Assembly: GCA_937894105.1 (NCBI GenBank)
Contig: CALCTI010000058.1
Span: forward strand, 1-8,436
Direction: 5' to 3'
Length of the DNA stretch: 8,436 bases
From: an uncultured cyanobacterium
GTDB taxonomy: Bacteria; Cyanobacteriota; Cyanobacteriia; CACIAM-69d
Shown here one piece after another: positions 1 to 5,723 of the stretch (within the stretch, counting starts at the first letter, position 1; each line of letters starts with the position of its first letter). The notes below the pieces were generated by a model, which was given only the letters and a program-made list of their open reading frames with translations, had not been told where the DNA came from and did no database searches. Made by a program: the position numbers and the translations under genes.

Positions 1-1
1 G

Positions 2-490
2 GACTGGACGCTAGCCGACTCGGCTCATGGCTGCCAAGATTTATGCCTGACTCCCTGGGAAGACAGTAGTATTTACGACTTTAGTTATAGTCGCAATCGA
101 ATGCGCGGCGAAATCATACCTCTGCTAAGGCAGCATTTCAATCCCCAAGCCGAATCAATCCTTGCTCGCACCGCTGATCGCCTTCAGGCGGAATCGGACT
201 ACTTGGACCAGTGCGCCGAAAAAATTTTGAAAGATGCCGCCGCCGATCGCCACACCCCACCCCATCAGCTGGATCGCGCAGTGCTTGCGCCATTGCCATT
301 AGCCCTTCAGCGGCGATCACTGTACCTTTGGCTCAATCAACACTGTCCCCAATCCGTTACCTTTCTAGCGATCGAAAGCGTTATTACCCTTATCACCGCT
401 CCCAATCGCACCCAAACCGCCCCATTTCCCGGCGGCGGCCACGTCCAAGTGCACCACAACACACTGCTTTGGACAGTCTCTTCCCCTTAA
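2..490 (+). CDS. tilS: tRNA(Ile)-lysidine synthetase, C-terminal part (5' end outside window)
   Basis: This frame is open from the first bases of the window and ends at TAA 488-490, giving about 162 residues. The segment LTPWEDSS followed by YSRNRMR and IIPLL matches the conserved TilS stretch after the ATPase core (family pattern: WEDSTN, then RNRIRxELLP). It is followed by the family's FNPQAE helix region and a PGGGHVQV turn near the C-terminus. TilS is a cytoplasmic enzyme that uses ATP and lysine to make lysidine at C34 of the CAU-anticodon tRNA-Ile, so that it reads AUA codons. The N-terminal PP-loop that binds ATP lies upstream of the window and cannot be checked. An internal ATG at 101 would start inside the conserved motif and is not the real start. 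The family call rests on motif memory without an alignment, but the motif run is distinctive. Confidence 0.85.
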   Translation, partial: DWTLADSAHGCQDLCLTPWEDSSIYDFSYSRNRMRGEIIPLLRQHFNPQAESILARTADRLQAESDYLDQCAEKILKDAAADRHTPPHQLDRAVLAPLPLALQRRSLYLWLNQHCPQSVTFLAIESVITLITAPNRTQTAPFPGGGHVQVHHNTLLWTVSSP

Positions 491-574
491 CTTTTTGTTG
501 TTTTCCTTAATATTTTTAAGTTCCGTTACTAGAGGCGGCGATCGCCCATCCCTCAAAAAAACCCTTGGTAAAAT

Positions 575-616
575 AATGCAGAAATATTGATCCAAAATGC
601 AGAAATATTGATCCAA
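575..616. repeat. perfect tandem repeat, 2 x 21 bp, upstream of petM
   Basis: The 21-base unit starting AATGCAGAAATATTG and ending ATCCAA occurs twice head to tail with no mismatch (575-595 and 596-616). The period is two helical turns, so both copies would face the same side of the DNA. They lie 116-157 bp upstream of the petM start. The unit contains the palindrome AATATT and a GATC. A pair of protein-binding sites controlling petM is one reading; a recent slippage duplication is another. Confidence 0.9.
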
Positions 617-635
617 AAAGATAGGGCTCTAAAAC
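608..635 (+). promoter_or_regulatory. weak candidate promoter for petM
   Basis: TTGATC (608-613) matches four of six bases of a TTGACA -35 box, and TAAAAC (630-635) matches four of six bases of a TATAAT -10 box; the spacer is 16 bp. The -35 half sits inside the second tandem-repeat copy, so a repeat-binding protein would overlap it. The match is modest and rests only on consensus comparison. Confidence 0.25.
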
Positions 636-731
636 TATCGTGATTAAAAGGCACCGCGCCCATGATCACGGACCTAATCACCCTCCTATGGGCTTCAATA
701 TTCTTAAACACCCGACTTCAAGAGAAACTCT

Positions 732-836
732 ATGGCTGCCGAAATCTTTAACGCTGCTTTCCTTTCCTTTTTCGTAGTTCTAGTCGGCCTATCCTGCGGC
801 TTTGTACTGCTTCGTTTGCAAGGAGGCGGTGAATAA
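732..836 (+). CDS. petM: Cytochrome b6-f complex subunit 7 (PetM)
   Basis: This is a 34-residue protein with one transmembrane helix (about residues 9-27) flanked by the start MAAEIFNAAF and the tail LLRLQGGGE. PetM proteins share this length, a single N-out helix with a conserved G in the middle (here VGLSCGF) and an LLKxQG-type end, so the match is good although the gene is very small. PetM is one of the four small hydrophobic subunits at the periphery of the cytochrome b6f complex, which passes electrons from plastoquinol to plastocyanin in the thylakoid membrane. Only a weak purine-rich ribosome site (AAGAGAAA, 719-726) precedes the ATG. The next gene downstream is ycf39, another thylakoid protein gene, but 348 bp with a strong hairpin separate them, so co-transcription is doubtful. 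Confidence 0.85.
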   Translation: MAAEIFNAAFLSFFVVLVGLSCGFVLLRLQGGGE

Positions 837-908
837 GTCCTCCATCCCCCGCCACGCCATGAACAAAAATCGAGGCAGGTCTCTCTTCATCCGCCTAACG
901 ATTTTTCC

Positions 909-936
909 GCAGCAGCGATCGTCTGATCGCTGCTGC
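909..936 (+). terminator. 12-bp-stem hairpin downstream of petM, possible terminator
   Basis: GCAGCAGCGATC (909-920) pairs perfectly with GATCGCTGCTGC (925-936) around the loop GTCT. It lies 72 bp after the petM stop. No T-tract follows on either strand, so it is not a classic intrinsic terminator. Cyanobacterial 3' hairpins without a U-tract do occur and can act as ends or RNA stabilisers, so the role is inferred from position. Confidence 0.45.
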
Positions 937-949
937 CTGCTACTCGCCG

Positions 950-955
950 TATAAT
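950..955 (+). promoter_or_regulatory. consensus -10 box, candidate ycf39 promoter
   Basis: TATAAT is an exact -10 consensus. There is no TTGACA-like box 16-18 bp upstream (17 bp upstream reads TCGCTG, within the hairpin), which resembles cyanobacterial promoters that depend on the -10 box plus an activator. It would give a ycf39 leader of about 220 nt that includes the hairpin at 1041-1073. Confidence 0.4.
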
Positions 956-1040
956 CTGTTCGATGCCCATAACTGAGAAACTTTCCCTGGCCTCAGTGAT
1001 TTTGTAATAATTTTCCTGTCGCAGTGAATATTCAGCCCAG

Positions 1041-1073
1041 CTGGGAGATGCGCCCATTCTTTTGCGCTCCCAG
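1041..1073 (+). promoter_or_regulatory. stem-loop in the ycf39 leader
   Basis: CTGGGAG (1041-1047) pairs with CTCCCAG (1067-1073), and inside it CGC (1051-1053) pairs with GCG (1064-1066) after a 3-nt bulge. The bases just upstream, CCCAG (1036-1040), can instead pair with CTGGG (1041-1045), which would break the main stem. A regulatory leader is possible but is only inferred. Confidence 0.4.
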
Positions 1074-1184
1074 GAGCAAAGTGCACTCAGTGCGACGGTC
1101 CACTTAATCACCACGAAAGCGTAGGTTAAGGAACAGTTTCTGATAGCATCTTAGAGAAAGTTTACGATTGTTAACTAATCCCTC

Positions 1185-2165
1185 ATGAAAATCTTAGTAG
1201 TCGGCGGCACAGGCACCCTAGGCAGGCAAGTGGTCCGTCGTGCCCTTGATGAGGGATTCGACGTTCGTTGTTTAGTGCGCAGTTACAGTCGCGCTTCCTT
1301 TTTAAGGGAATGGGGAGCCGAGCTAGTAGGAGCCGATATTTATCGTCCCGACACTATTCCCGCAGCCTTCGCCGACCCCGTCGACGCCGTTATTGACGCC
1401 GCCACCGCTCGCGCCACCGATAGCCTCGGCGTTCGTGAGGTGGACTGGCAAGGCAAAATAAATTTGATTCAGGCATCCAAAGCGGCAGGGGTAAAGCGCT
1501 ACGTCTTTTTCTCGATTCTCGACTGCGAGAAATATTCCCATGTCACCTTGATGGACATTAAGCGCTGTACGGAGCTGTACTTGGCGGAGATGGAAATGGA
1601 CTACACTACCCTGCGCCCCTGCGGCTTTCTGCAAGGGCTCGTGGGACAGTTTGCTATTCCTGTTTTGGACAATCAAAACGTGTGGGTGGCAGAGCGCAAC
1701 TCCCCGATCGCCTACATGGATACCCAGGACATTGCTAAATTTGCCGTCAAATCCCTTACCAGCCCCGACTCCATCGGTAAAACCCTGCCGGTGGTGGGCT
1801 CCCGCGCTTGGAGTGCCGACGAAATTATCAATCTGTGCGAGCGCCTGTCGAAGCGAGATGCTCGGGTGACCCGTACCCCGATCGCCGTGATGAAATTTGT
1901 CCAACAAACCGCCCGCTGGTTTAAATGGACTAACAATATTGCTGATCGCCTCGCCTTCGCCGAAATTTTCGCCAGCGGTACCCCCCTCGCCGCCGACATG
2001 GAAGAAACCTACCAGATGTTGGGCATTGATCCCGAGGAAATTACCACCATTGAGGCTTATCTGGATGAATACTTTAGCCGAATTATGAAAAAGCTTCGGG
2101 AAATTGATTACGAAAAAACCATCAAAGCCAGACAGGACAAGCGTAAAAAAAGCTTGCGGTTTTAA
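1185..2165 (+). CDS. ycf39: Ycf39-type atypical SDR / NmrA-like protein, PSII assembly factor
   Basis: This protein of 326 residues starts MKILVVGGTGTLG, a Rossmann dinucleotide-binding loop (GGTGTLG, residues 7-13) typical of atypical short-chain dehydrogenases of the NmrA group. Further landmarks of the Ycf39 family are DIYRPDT (51-57), VIDAATAR (69-76), VDWQGK (86-91), the FFSIL block (108-112), RPCGFLQGL (144-152) and IAYMDTQDIAKFAVKSL. The usual SDR YxxxK catalytic pair is not evident, as expected for a binding rather than a redox role. In Synechocystis, Ycf39 works with high-light-inducible proteins on the photosystem II reaction-centre assembly intermediate, probably in chlorophyll delivery to D1. 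The C-terminus (about 295-326) is a highly charged, Lys-rich helix. The ATG has no clear ribosome site, but the Gly-rich loop begins seven residues in, so the start is right. The gene is followed by nadK, the same order I recall from Synechocystis 6803. Confidence 0.9.
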   Translation: MKILVVGGTGTLGRQVVRRALDEGFDVRCLVRSYSRASFLREWGAELVGADIYRPDTIPAAFADPVDAVIDAATARATDSLGVREVDWQGKINLIQASKAAGVKRYVFFSILDCEKYSHVTLMDIKRCTELYLAEMEMDYTTLRPCGFLQGLVGQFAIPVLDNQNVWVAERNSPIAYMDTQDIAKFAVKSLTSPDSIGKTLPVVGSRAWSADEIINLCERLSKRDARVTRTPIAVMKFVQQTARWFKWTNNIADRLAFAEIFASGTPLAADMEETYQMLGIDPEEITTIEAYLDEYFSRIMKKLREIDYEKTIKARQDKRKKSLRF

Positions 2166-2231
2166 GACACACTGTCACGGCACGCACACTCTGGGCTACT
2201 ATCGCTACACATGCCCGTCTCAACAGGTTTG

Positions 2232-2247
2232 AAGCTTAAGGAAGCTT
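2232..2247 (+). other. short hairpin after ycf39, possible weak terminator
   Basis: AAGCTT (2232-2237) and AAGCTT (2242-2247) are palindromic and pair with each other around AAGG. Two T's follow before the sequence turns A-rich, so termination strength would be low. It lies 67 bp after the ycf39 stop. Confidence 0.3.
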
Positions 2248-2263
2248 TTAAGAAAATCTGTGG

Positions 2264-2290
2264 ATTCAAAATAGGTGTAATGTTTTGAAT
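2264..2290 (+). other. AT-rich inverted repeat between ycf39 and nadK
   Basis: ATTCAAAA (2264-2271) pairs perfectly with TTTTGAAT (2283-2290) around an 11-nt loop. It could be an operator or an RNA hairpin in the nadK leader. It lies directly upstream of the tRNA T-arm-like hairpin. Confidence 0.5.
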
Positions 2291-2310
2291 TGGCAGCATT
2301 CATTGGTTAG

Positions 2311-2342
2311 CAGAACTTACTGGTTCGAATCCAGTTCTGTAT
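2311..2342 (+). other. tRNA T-arm-like hairpin (possible tRNA remnant)
   Basis: The segment ACTGG-TTCGAAT-CCAGT (2319-2335) is a perfect five-pair stem with the canonical seven-base T-loop of tRNA, containing the universal GGTTCGAATCC core. The outer bases CAGA (2311-2314) and TCTG (2336-2339) extend it into a longer hairpin. No matching 5' acceptor strand (ATACAGA would be needed), anticodon arm or D-arm can be placed upstream: the expected anticodon-arm position has mostly mismatches. It is not a functional tRNA as read here. It may be a degraded tRNA, a T-arm mimic in the nadK leader, or chance. Confidence 0.45.
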
Positions 2343-2407
2343 TCTTCTCTTTCTTCCTAGCGTCTTTTTTCAAGCACGCCATTTCTTGTTGCCCCTTTCT
2401 CCCCTAG

Positions 2408-3358
2408 ATGTCGACTGCGCCACACTCCCAAATTCAGCAAGTTGGAGTGATCTACAACGATGCCAAACCTGTTGCTTGCCAAGCGGCCCAGCAATTGAAG
2501 GCGCGACTGGCGAAACTTGGGCATAAAGTGTACATGGCCTCCGGATGGGGCGGCATTCTAGGTTGTTCAGAATTTGACAAGCCCAGTTGCTACGTTTCCA
2601 TTGAAAAGCTGGTGCCGGAAGGATTTGATCGATCCTTAGATTTTGTGGTGGTCCTGGGCGGAGATGGCACCGTGCTGTCAGCAATGCGCCAGGTGGCTCC
2701 GTTAAACGTGCCGGTGCTGGCGATTAACACGGGACATTTGGGCTTTTTGACGGAGGGGTATTTGGGGGAATTGGAAAGGGCGATCGCCCAAGTCCTCGCC
2801 GGAAAATACACCATCGAAACACGCACGATGATAACCGTGCAGGTGTGGCAACAGAACCAAGTGACCTGGGAAGCCCTTTGCCTGAATGAAATGGTGCTCC
2901 ATCGAGAACCTTTAACGGGCATGTGCCATTTTGAAATTGAAATCGGTCAACATGCCGCCGTCGATATTGCCGCCGACGGAATTATCCTCGCTACCCCTAC
3001 CGGTTCCACCGCCTACGCCCTATCCGCTGGAGGTCCCGTTGTCACCCCCGGTGTGCCGGTGCTTCAGCTTATTCCCATTTGTCCCCACTCCCTCGCCTCT
3101 CGTGCCCTGGTCTTTTCTGACAGGGAGCCCGTCACCGTCTTTTCTGCCACCTCCAATCCCATCGTGATGACCGTCGATGGCAATGCGGGCTGCTACGTTA
3201 GCCCCACTGATCGCGTCCGGCTAGAGCGATCGCCCTACCAAAGCCAATTTATCCGTCTGCAATCTCCAGAATTTTTCAAACTACTACGGGAAAAACTCGG
3301 CTGGGGACTACCCCACATCGCTAAGCCCAACCCGATCGCTGAGTCGTCATTAGAATAA
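2408..3358 (+). CDS. nadK: NAD kinase (ATP-dependent, NAD to NADP)
   Basis: The family motifs of NAD kinase are all present in this 316-residue protein: the GGDGT catalytic loop (residues 84-88), NTGHLGFLTE (107-116), the NE motif (160-161, in CLNEMVL), ADGIILATPTGSTAY (189-203) with SAGGP (206-210), PHSL (226-229) and a late DG (257-258). The enzyme phosphorylates NAD to NADP in the cytoplasm and so supplies the acceptor for photosynthetic electrons. The start is bounded: an in-frame TAG (2405-2407) directly precedes the ATG. No ribosome site is visible before it. Cyanobacteria usually carry two NAD kinases; the position next to ycf39 suggests the slr0400-type copy, which is inferred from remembered gene order. 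The DUF3288 gene follows 37 bp downstream and may be co-transcribed. Confidence 0.95.
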   Translation: MSTAPHSQIQQVGVIYNDAKPVACQAAQQLKARLAKLGHKVYMASGWGGILGCSEFDKPSCYVSIEKLVPEGFDRSLDFVVVLGGDGTVLSAMRQVAPLNVPVLAINTGHLGFLTEGYLGELERAIAQVLAGKYTIETRTMITVQVWQQNQVTWEALCLNEMVLHREPLTGMCHFEIEIGQHAAVDIAADGIILATPTGSTAYALSAGGPVVTPGVPVLQLIPICPHSLASRALVFSDREPVTVFSATSNPIVMTVDGNAGCYVSPTDRVRLERSPYQSQFIRLQSPEFFKLLREKLGWGLPHIAKPNPIAESSLE

Positions 3359-3395
3359 TCATTTCAAAAGCACTGCAAAATTCACAGCCACACCC

Positions 3396-3692
3396 ATGGG
3401 TACAACAGAACAAAAAGACCAATCCCATCCCCAAGAGCGTCCCGACGGACAAATCGTCGCGTCTCTAATCCAAGGGGAACCCACTGATTACAATTTGGCG
3501 GAGCTTGCCCGACTACGTATCCGCTATGACGGATTTCCCGGTGCACGGCAAATTCGCGCTGACCTGGACAAAATTCTGAAACAATGGAATCTAAACGAGC
3601 AAGAGCTTTTTTCCAAAACCCGCGACATTCATAGCCAAGGGGACGTGTACTCCGTCCGTCGTCGCAATCAAAATACAGAGGATTGGAGCTAG
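3396..3692 (+). CDS. DUF3288 family protein, function unknown
   Basis: This small, soluble, charged protein of 98 residues has no signal peptide or membrane segment. The central block GEPTDYNLAELARLRIRY (27-44) followed by GFPGARQIRADLDKIL (46-61) and WNLNEQELF (64-72) is what I recall as DUF3288, a family found almost only in cyanobacteria and plants' relatives of them. The first 20 residues are variable in the family. The family's biochemical role is not known to me. The gene starts 37 bp after nadK, so a shared transcript is likely. The ATG has no clear Shine-Dalgarno sequence, but the conserved block begins well inside, so this start is plausible. The stop codon lies inside a small hairpin (3682-3706). 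Confidence 0.75.
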   Translation: MGTTEQKDQSHPQERPDGQIVASLIQGEPTDYNLAELARLRIRYDGFPGARQIRADLDKILKQWNLNEQELFSKTRDIHSQGDVYSVRRRNQNTEDWS

Positions 3693-3706
3693 GTAGGACC
3701 TCCAAT
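3682..3706 (+). terminator. hairpin overlapping the DUF3288 stop codon
   Basis: ATTGGAG (3682-3688) pairs with CTCCAAT (3700-3706); the 11-nt loop contains the end of the TAG stop codon (3690-3692). There is no T-tract after it. It may mark or protect the 3' end of the nadK-DUF3288 transcript, but it is a weak terminator candidate. Confidence 0.3.
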
Positions 3707-3900
3707 AGGCGTCTTCCTGCCACTTCAGGCGGTCTTCTGGGGGATTATTCTAAGGCGATCGCCACAATCGAACCATTTCTTAGCACAGTTAGAATAAAAA
3801 CAATTGAAAAATTTACGATCATTAAACGTCTTTTAAGTTATCTTAAGTAGTGGCAAGTCTCGAAGTCGCAATAGTGCGCCTTAAACTTGTTTACCCAACA

Positions 3901-3963
3901 TTGCCGATTAAAGCCGGCTAGCGACGACACACCGGAAACGGTACTAGGCTAGTCAGACGGCAA
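3901..3963 (+). promoter_or_regulatory. nested RNA stem with GNRA tetraloop in helicase leader
   Basis: Three helices nest in order: TTGCCG (3901-3906) with CGGCAA (3958-3963); GGCTAGC (3916-3922) with GCTAGTC (3948-3954, one G-U pair); and ACCG (3931-3934) with CGGT (3939-3942) closed by the loop GAAA, a stable GNRA tetraloop. The TTGCC strand has a second partner, GGCAA at 3852-3856, so two states are possible. Eight T's at 3974-3981 follow ten bases after the outer helix. The pairing is read from the sequence; the regulatory role is inferred. Confidence 0.55.
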
Positions 3964-3989
3964 AGTCCCAACCTTTTTTTTACAGGCGC

Positions 3990-4052
3990 AAACGCAACGG
4001 TAAAAAACGCGAAAGTAAACGCGAAAGTAAACGCGTAAAAAAACGCAGAAGC
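3990..4052 (+). repeat. five 12-nt AAACGC repeat units in helicase leader
   Basis: The units are AAACGCAACGGT (3990-4001), then after AAA two identical copies of AAACGCGAAAGT (4005-4016, 4017-4028), AAACGCGTAAAA (4029-4040) and AAACGCAGAAGC (4041-4052). The first six bases are unchanged in all five. The array is A-rich and would be largely single-stranded in RNA, although CGCG pairs could form between neighbours. It lies 114 nt upstream of the helicase start and may be a protein-binding platform. Confidence 0.85.
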
Positions 4053-4166
4053 TGGTTAGCTCGCTCGTATCGAGACCACCAACGACAGCGACGACCTAGC
4101 GATTGAAGGAGGGGATAAACTCAGCGATTTTGGGTTTGTTAATCACCCTGAAATAATAGAGAAAGC

Positions 4167-5630
4167 ATGACCCTTTCCTTCGATAACATTGGTCTTTCGG
4201 AAGAGCGCGTTACACACCTAGCTAGCATTGGGTTTGAAACCCCAACTCCTATCCAAGTTCAAGCGATTCCTCCCTTATTAGAGGGACGAGACGTTGTGGG
4301 GCAAGCTCAAACGGGCACCGGAAAAACCGCCGCCTTTTGTCTGCCAATGCTTGAGCGTGTAGATCCCCACCTCAAAGCGGTCCAAGCCATCATTTTGACT
4401 CCCACTCGCGAGTTAGCGATGCAGGTATCACAGGCCGTGGAGACCTTTATTGGTCCCAGCCGCCTGTGGGTTACCTCCGTGTATGGGGGGCAATCCATTG
4501 ACCGACAAATCCAACGACTGCGTCGAGGGACCCAAATTGTGGTGGGCACCCCCGGTCGCGTCATTGATCTAATTGAGCGCCGAGAGCTTAAGTTGGATCA
4601 AGTTATTTGGTCGGTGCTCGACGAAGCCGATGAAATGCTTAATATGGGCTTTATTCAAGACGTTGAGCGGATTTTCTCTGCCTTGCCCGACAGCCGTCAA
4701 AATACTTTTTTCTCGGCAACCATGAGCTCGCAGATTCGTAAACTGGTGGCTCGCTTCCTAAATGATCCGGTAACGGTAACCGTTAAGCAAGCGGAGACTG
4801 CTCCGTCTCGCATTGCTCAGGTAGCCTATATCCTGCCTCGTGGCTGCTCCAAAATGCAGTCCCTCCAGCCCATTTTGGAACTGGAAGATCCTGAGTCTGC
4901 CATTATTTTTGTGCGCACTAAGCAGGCCGCGACGGATATGACGATGCTGCTACAGGCTGCGGGCTTTAGCGTCGATGAATACCACGGTAATTTAAACCAG
5001 GCTCAGCGGGAGCGGTTGCTTAATCGTTTCCGACGAGGACACCTGCGCTGGGTAGTGGCAACGGATATTGCGGCGCGGGGTATTGATGTGGATCATTTGA
5101 CCCACGTTATTAACTATGACCTGCCGGATAATTTAGAGAACTATATTCACCGCATTGGACGTACTGGACGAGCGGGGCGCGCGGGTAAGGCAATCACGAT
5201 ACTGCAACACATGGAGCGCTATCGGTTGCGCCATCTTGAACGCCATACCCGGCAAAATGTGGAGGTCAAAGATTTACCGAAGCGGGCTGAGGTAGAGGCT
5301 TATCGCATTGAAAAGCTCAAGGTGACTGTGGGCGATGCTCTGGCTGGCGAGCGGGGGGCAGCTTTCTTGCCGCTGGTGTCGCAGATGAGCGAGGACTATG
5401 ATTTGCGGGCTGTGGCAGCGGCGGCGTTGCAAATGGTTTATGACAATGAGTGTCCCAAGTGGCAGTCCCAAAGCCATTATGTTGACGACCATCCGGCACC
5501 TCGTAAGCCAAACAAGCGTCGTTCTGGAGGCGGCGGTTATCGTGGTAATGGAGGTGGACGCTCTCGTGGTGGTTCCCGTAGCACTCCGCGCCCGCGTCCT
5601 CGGTTAGCATCTTCGGGCGATCGCCGCTAA
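4167..5630 (+). CDS. DEAD-box ATP-dependent RNA helicase (CrhR-like)
   Basis: All DEAD-box motifs appear in order in this 487-residue protein: Q motif GFETPTPIQ (22-30), motif I AQTGTGKT (47-54), Ia PTRELA (79-84), Ib TPGR (128-131), II DEAD (152-155), III SAT (183-185), IV IIFVRT (246-251), V ATDIAARGID (298-307) and VI HRIGRTGRAG (328-337). After the two RecA-like domains comes an extension (about 345-440) and a Gly/Arg-rich basic tail (445-487), a usual feature for holding RNA. Length and layout match the cyanobacterial cold- and redox-responsive helicase CrhR (about 490 residues), and E. coli CsdA/DeaD more distantly. It unwinds or anneals RNA in the cytoplasm. The ATG follows a weak GAGAAAG ribosome site (4158-4164). 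A long structured leader precedes it and a strong terminator follows, so it is transcribed alone. The CrhR equivalence is inferred; other cyanobacterial DEAD-box paralogues exist. Confidence 0.93.
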   Translation: MTLSFDNIGLSEERVTHLASIGFETPTPIQVQAIPPLLEGRDVVGQAQTGTGKTAAFCLPMLERVDPHLKAVQAIILTPTRELAMQVSQAVETFIGPSRLWVTSVYGGQSIDRQIQRLRRGTQIVVGTPGRVIDLIERRELKLDQVIWSVLDEADEMLNMGFIQDVERIFSALPDSRQNTFFSATMSSQIRKLVARFLNDPVTVTVKQAETAPSRIAQVAYILPRGCSKMQSLQPILELEDPESAIIFVRTKQAATDMTMLLQAAGFSVDEYHGNLNQAQRERLLNRFRRGHLRWVVATDIAARGIDVDHLTHVINYDLPDNLENYIHRIGRTGRAGRAGKAITILQHMERYRLRHLERHTRQNVEVKDLPKRAEVEAYRIEKLKVTVGDALAGERGAAFLPLVSQMSEDYDLRAVAAAALQMVYDNECPKWQSQSHYVDDHPAPRKPNKRRSGGGGYRGNGGGRSRGGSRSTPRPRPRLASSGDRR

Positions 5631-5680
5631 GTCACGGATTGAAAATATCCTAGCGATACCGTCAGTCAAAACTAAAACAT

Positions 5681-5723
5681 AAAAGCACCTGTACCATTGA
5701 GAAAAGCGCTACAGGTGCTTTTT
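5681..5723 (+). terminator. strong intrinsic terminator of the helicase gene
   Basis: AAAAGCACCTGTA (5681-5693) pairs over 13 positions with TACAGGTGCTTTT (5710-5722) around a 16-nt loop, and the T-run reaches 5723. Because the stem starts with A's and ends in T's, it can also serve in the opposite direction. It begins 51 bp after the helicase stop and separates it from the DUF1499 gene. Confidence 0.9.

Larger units (their letters stand above)
491..731 (+). other. tilS-petM intergenic spacer
   Basis: This 241-bp spacer holds a HIP1 octamer at 538-545, a perfect 21-bp tandem repeat at 575-616 and a GCCCAT/ATGGGC inverted repeat (658-663 with 688-693). A promoter for petM probably lies here. 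One weak candidate is TTGATC at 608-613, inside the second repeat copy, with TAAAAC at 630-635 after a 16-bp spacer. No clear terminator for tilS is visible. Confidence 0.6.
837..1184 (+). other. petM-ycf39 intergenic region
   Basis: This 348-bp spacer holds a long perfect hairpin (909-936), a consensus TATAAT at 950-955, a second hairpin with alternative pairings (1036-1073) and a small palindrome GCACTCAGTGC (1083-1093). An open frame on the - strand (1114-887) has no recognisable motif and runs through the hairpin, so I do not call it a gene. The region probably ends the petM transcript and starts the ycf39 transcript. Confidence 0.6.
3693..4166 (+). other. 474-bp spacer and probable long leader of the RNA helicase gene
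   Basis: No gene is supported here. The first part (3693-3840) has a HIP1 octamer (3755-3762), a -10-like TAGAAT (3790-3795) and an AT-rich stretch that probably contains the promoter. From about 3850 the sequence becomes rich in pairable segments: a nested stem (3901-3963), a U8 tract (3974-3981), 12-nt repeats (3990-4052), a small hairpin CTCG-TAT-CGAG (4064-4074) and AAGGAGGGG (4106-4114). A long, structured leader fits a helicase whose mRNA controls itself. One frame across the repeats encodes a very basic peptide but lacks a start codon after a TAG at 3945. Confidence 0.6.

Noticed and set aside
662..751. 29-codon + frame starting MITDLITLLW that overlaps the petM start out of frame
   Set aside because: It has a hydrophobic start but no ribosome site and no match to a known small photosynthetic subunit such as PetN; an upstream ORF is possible but unsupported.
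887..1114. 75-codon frame on the - strand between petM and ycf39
   Set aside because: No recognisable motif or ribosome site, and it runs through two hairpins that explain the sequence better.
1323..1907. Long open frame of 194 codons on the - strand inside ycf39
   Set aside because: It lies fully opposite a clear conserved gene and shows no family motif; long antisense frames are common opposite GC-balanced genes.
2280..2345. Complete functional tRNA gene
   Set aside because: Only the T-arm fits; the expected anticodon-stem positions mostly mismatch and no complementary 5' acceptor strand exists upstream.
3948..4106. Basic peptide frame (KRESKRESKR type) across the 12-nt repeats
   Set aside because: After the TAG at 3945 there is no ATG, GTG or TTG in this frame before its stop, so it cannot be a normal gene; the 12-base period merely equals four codons.
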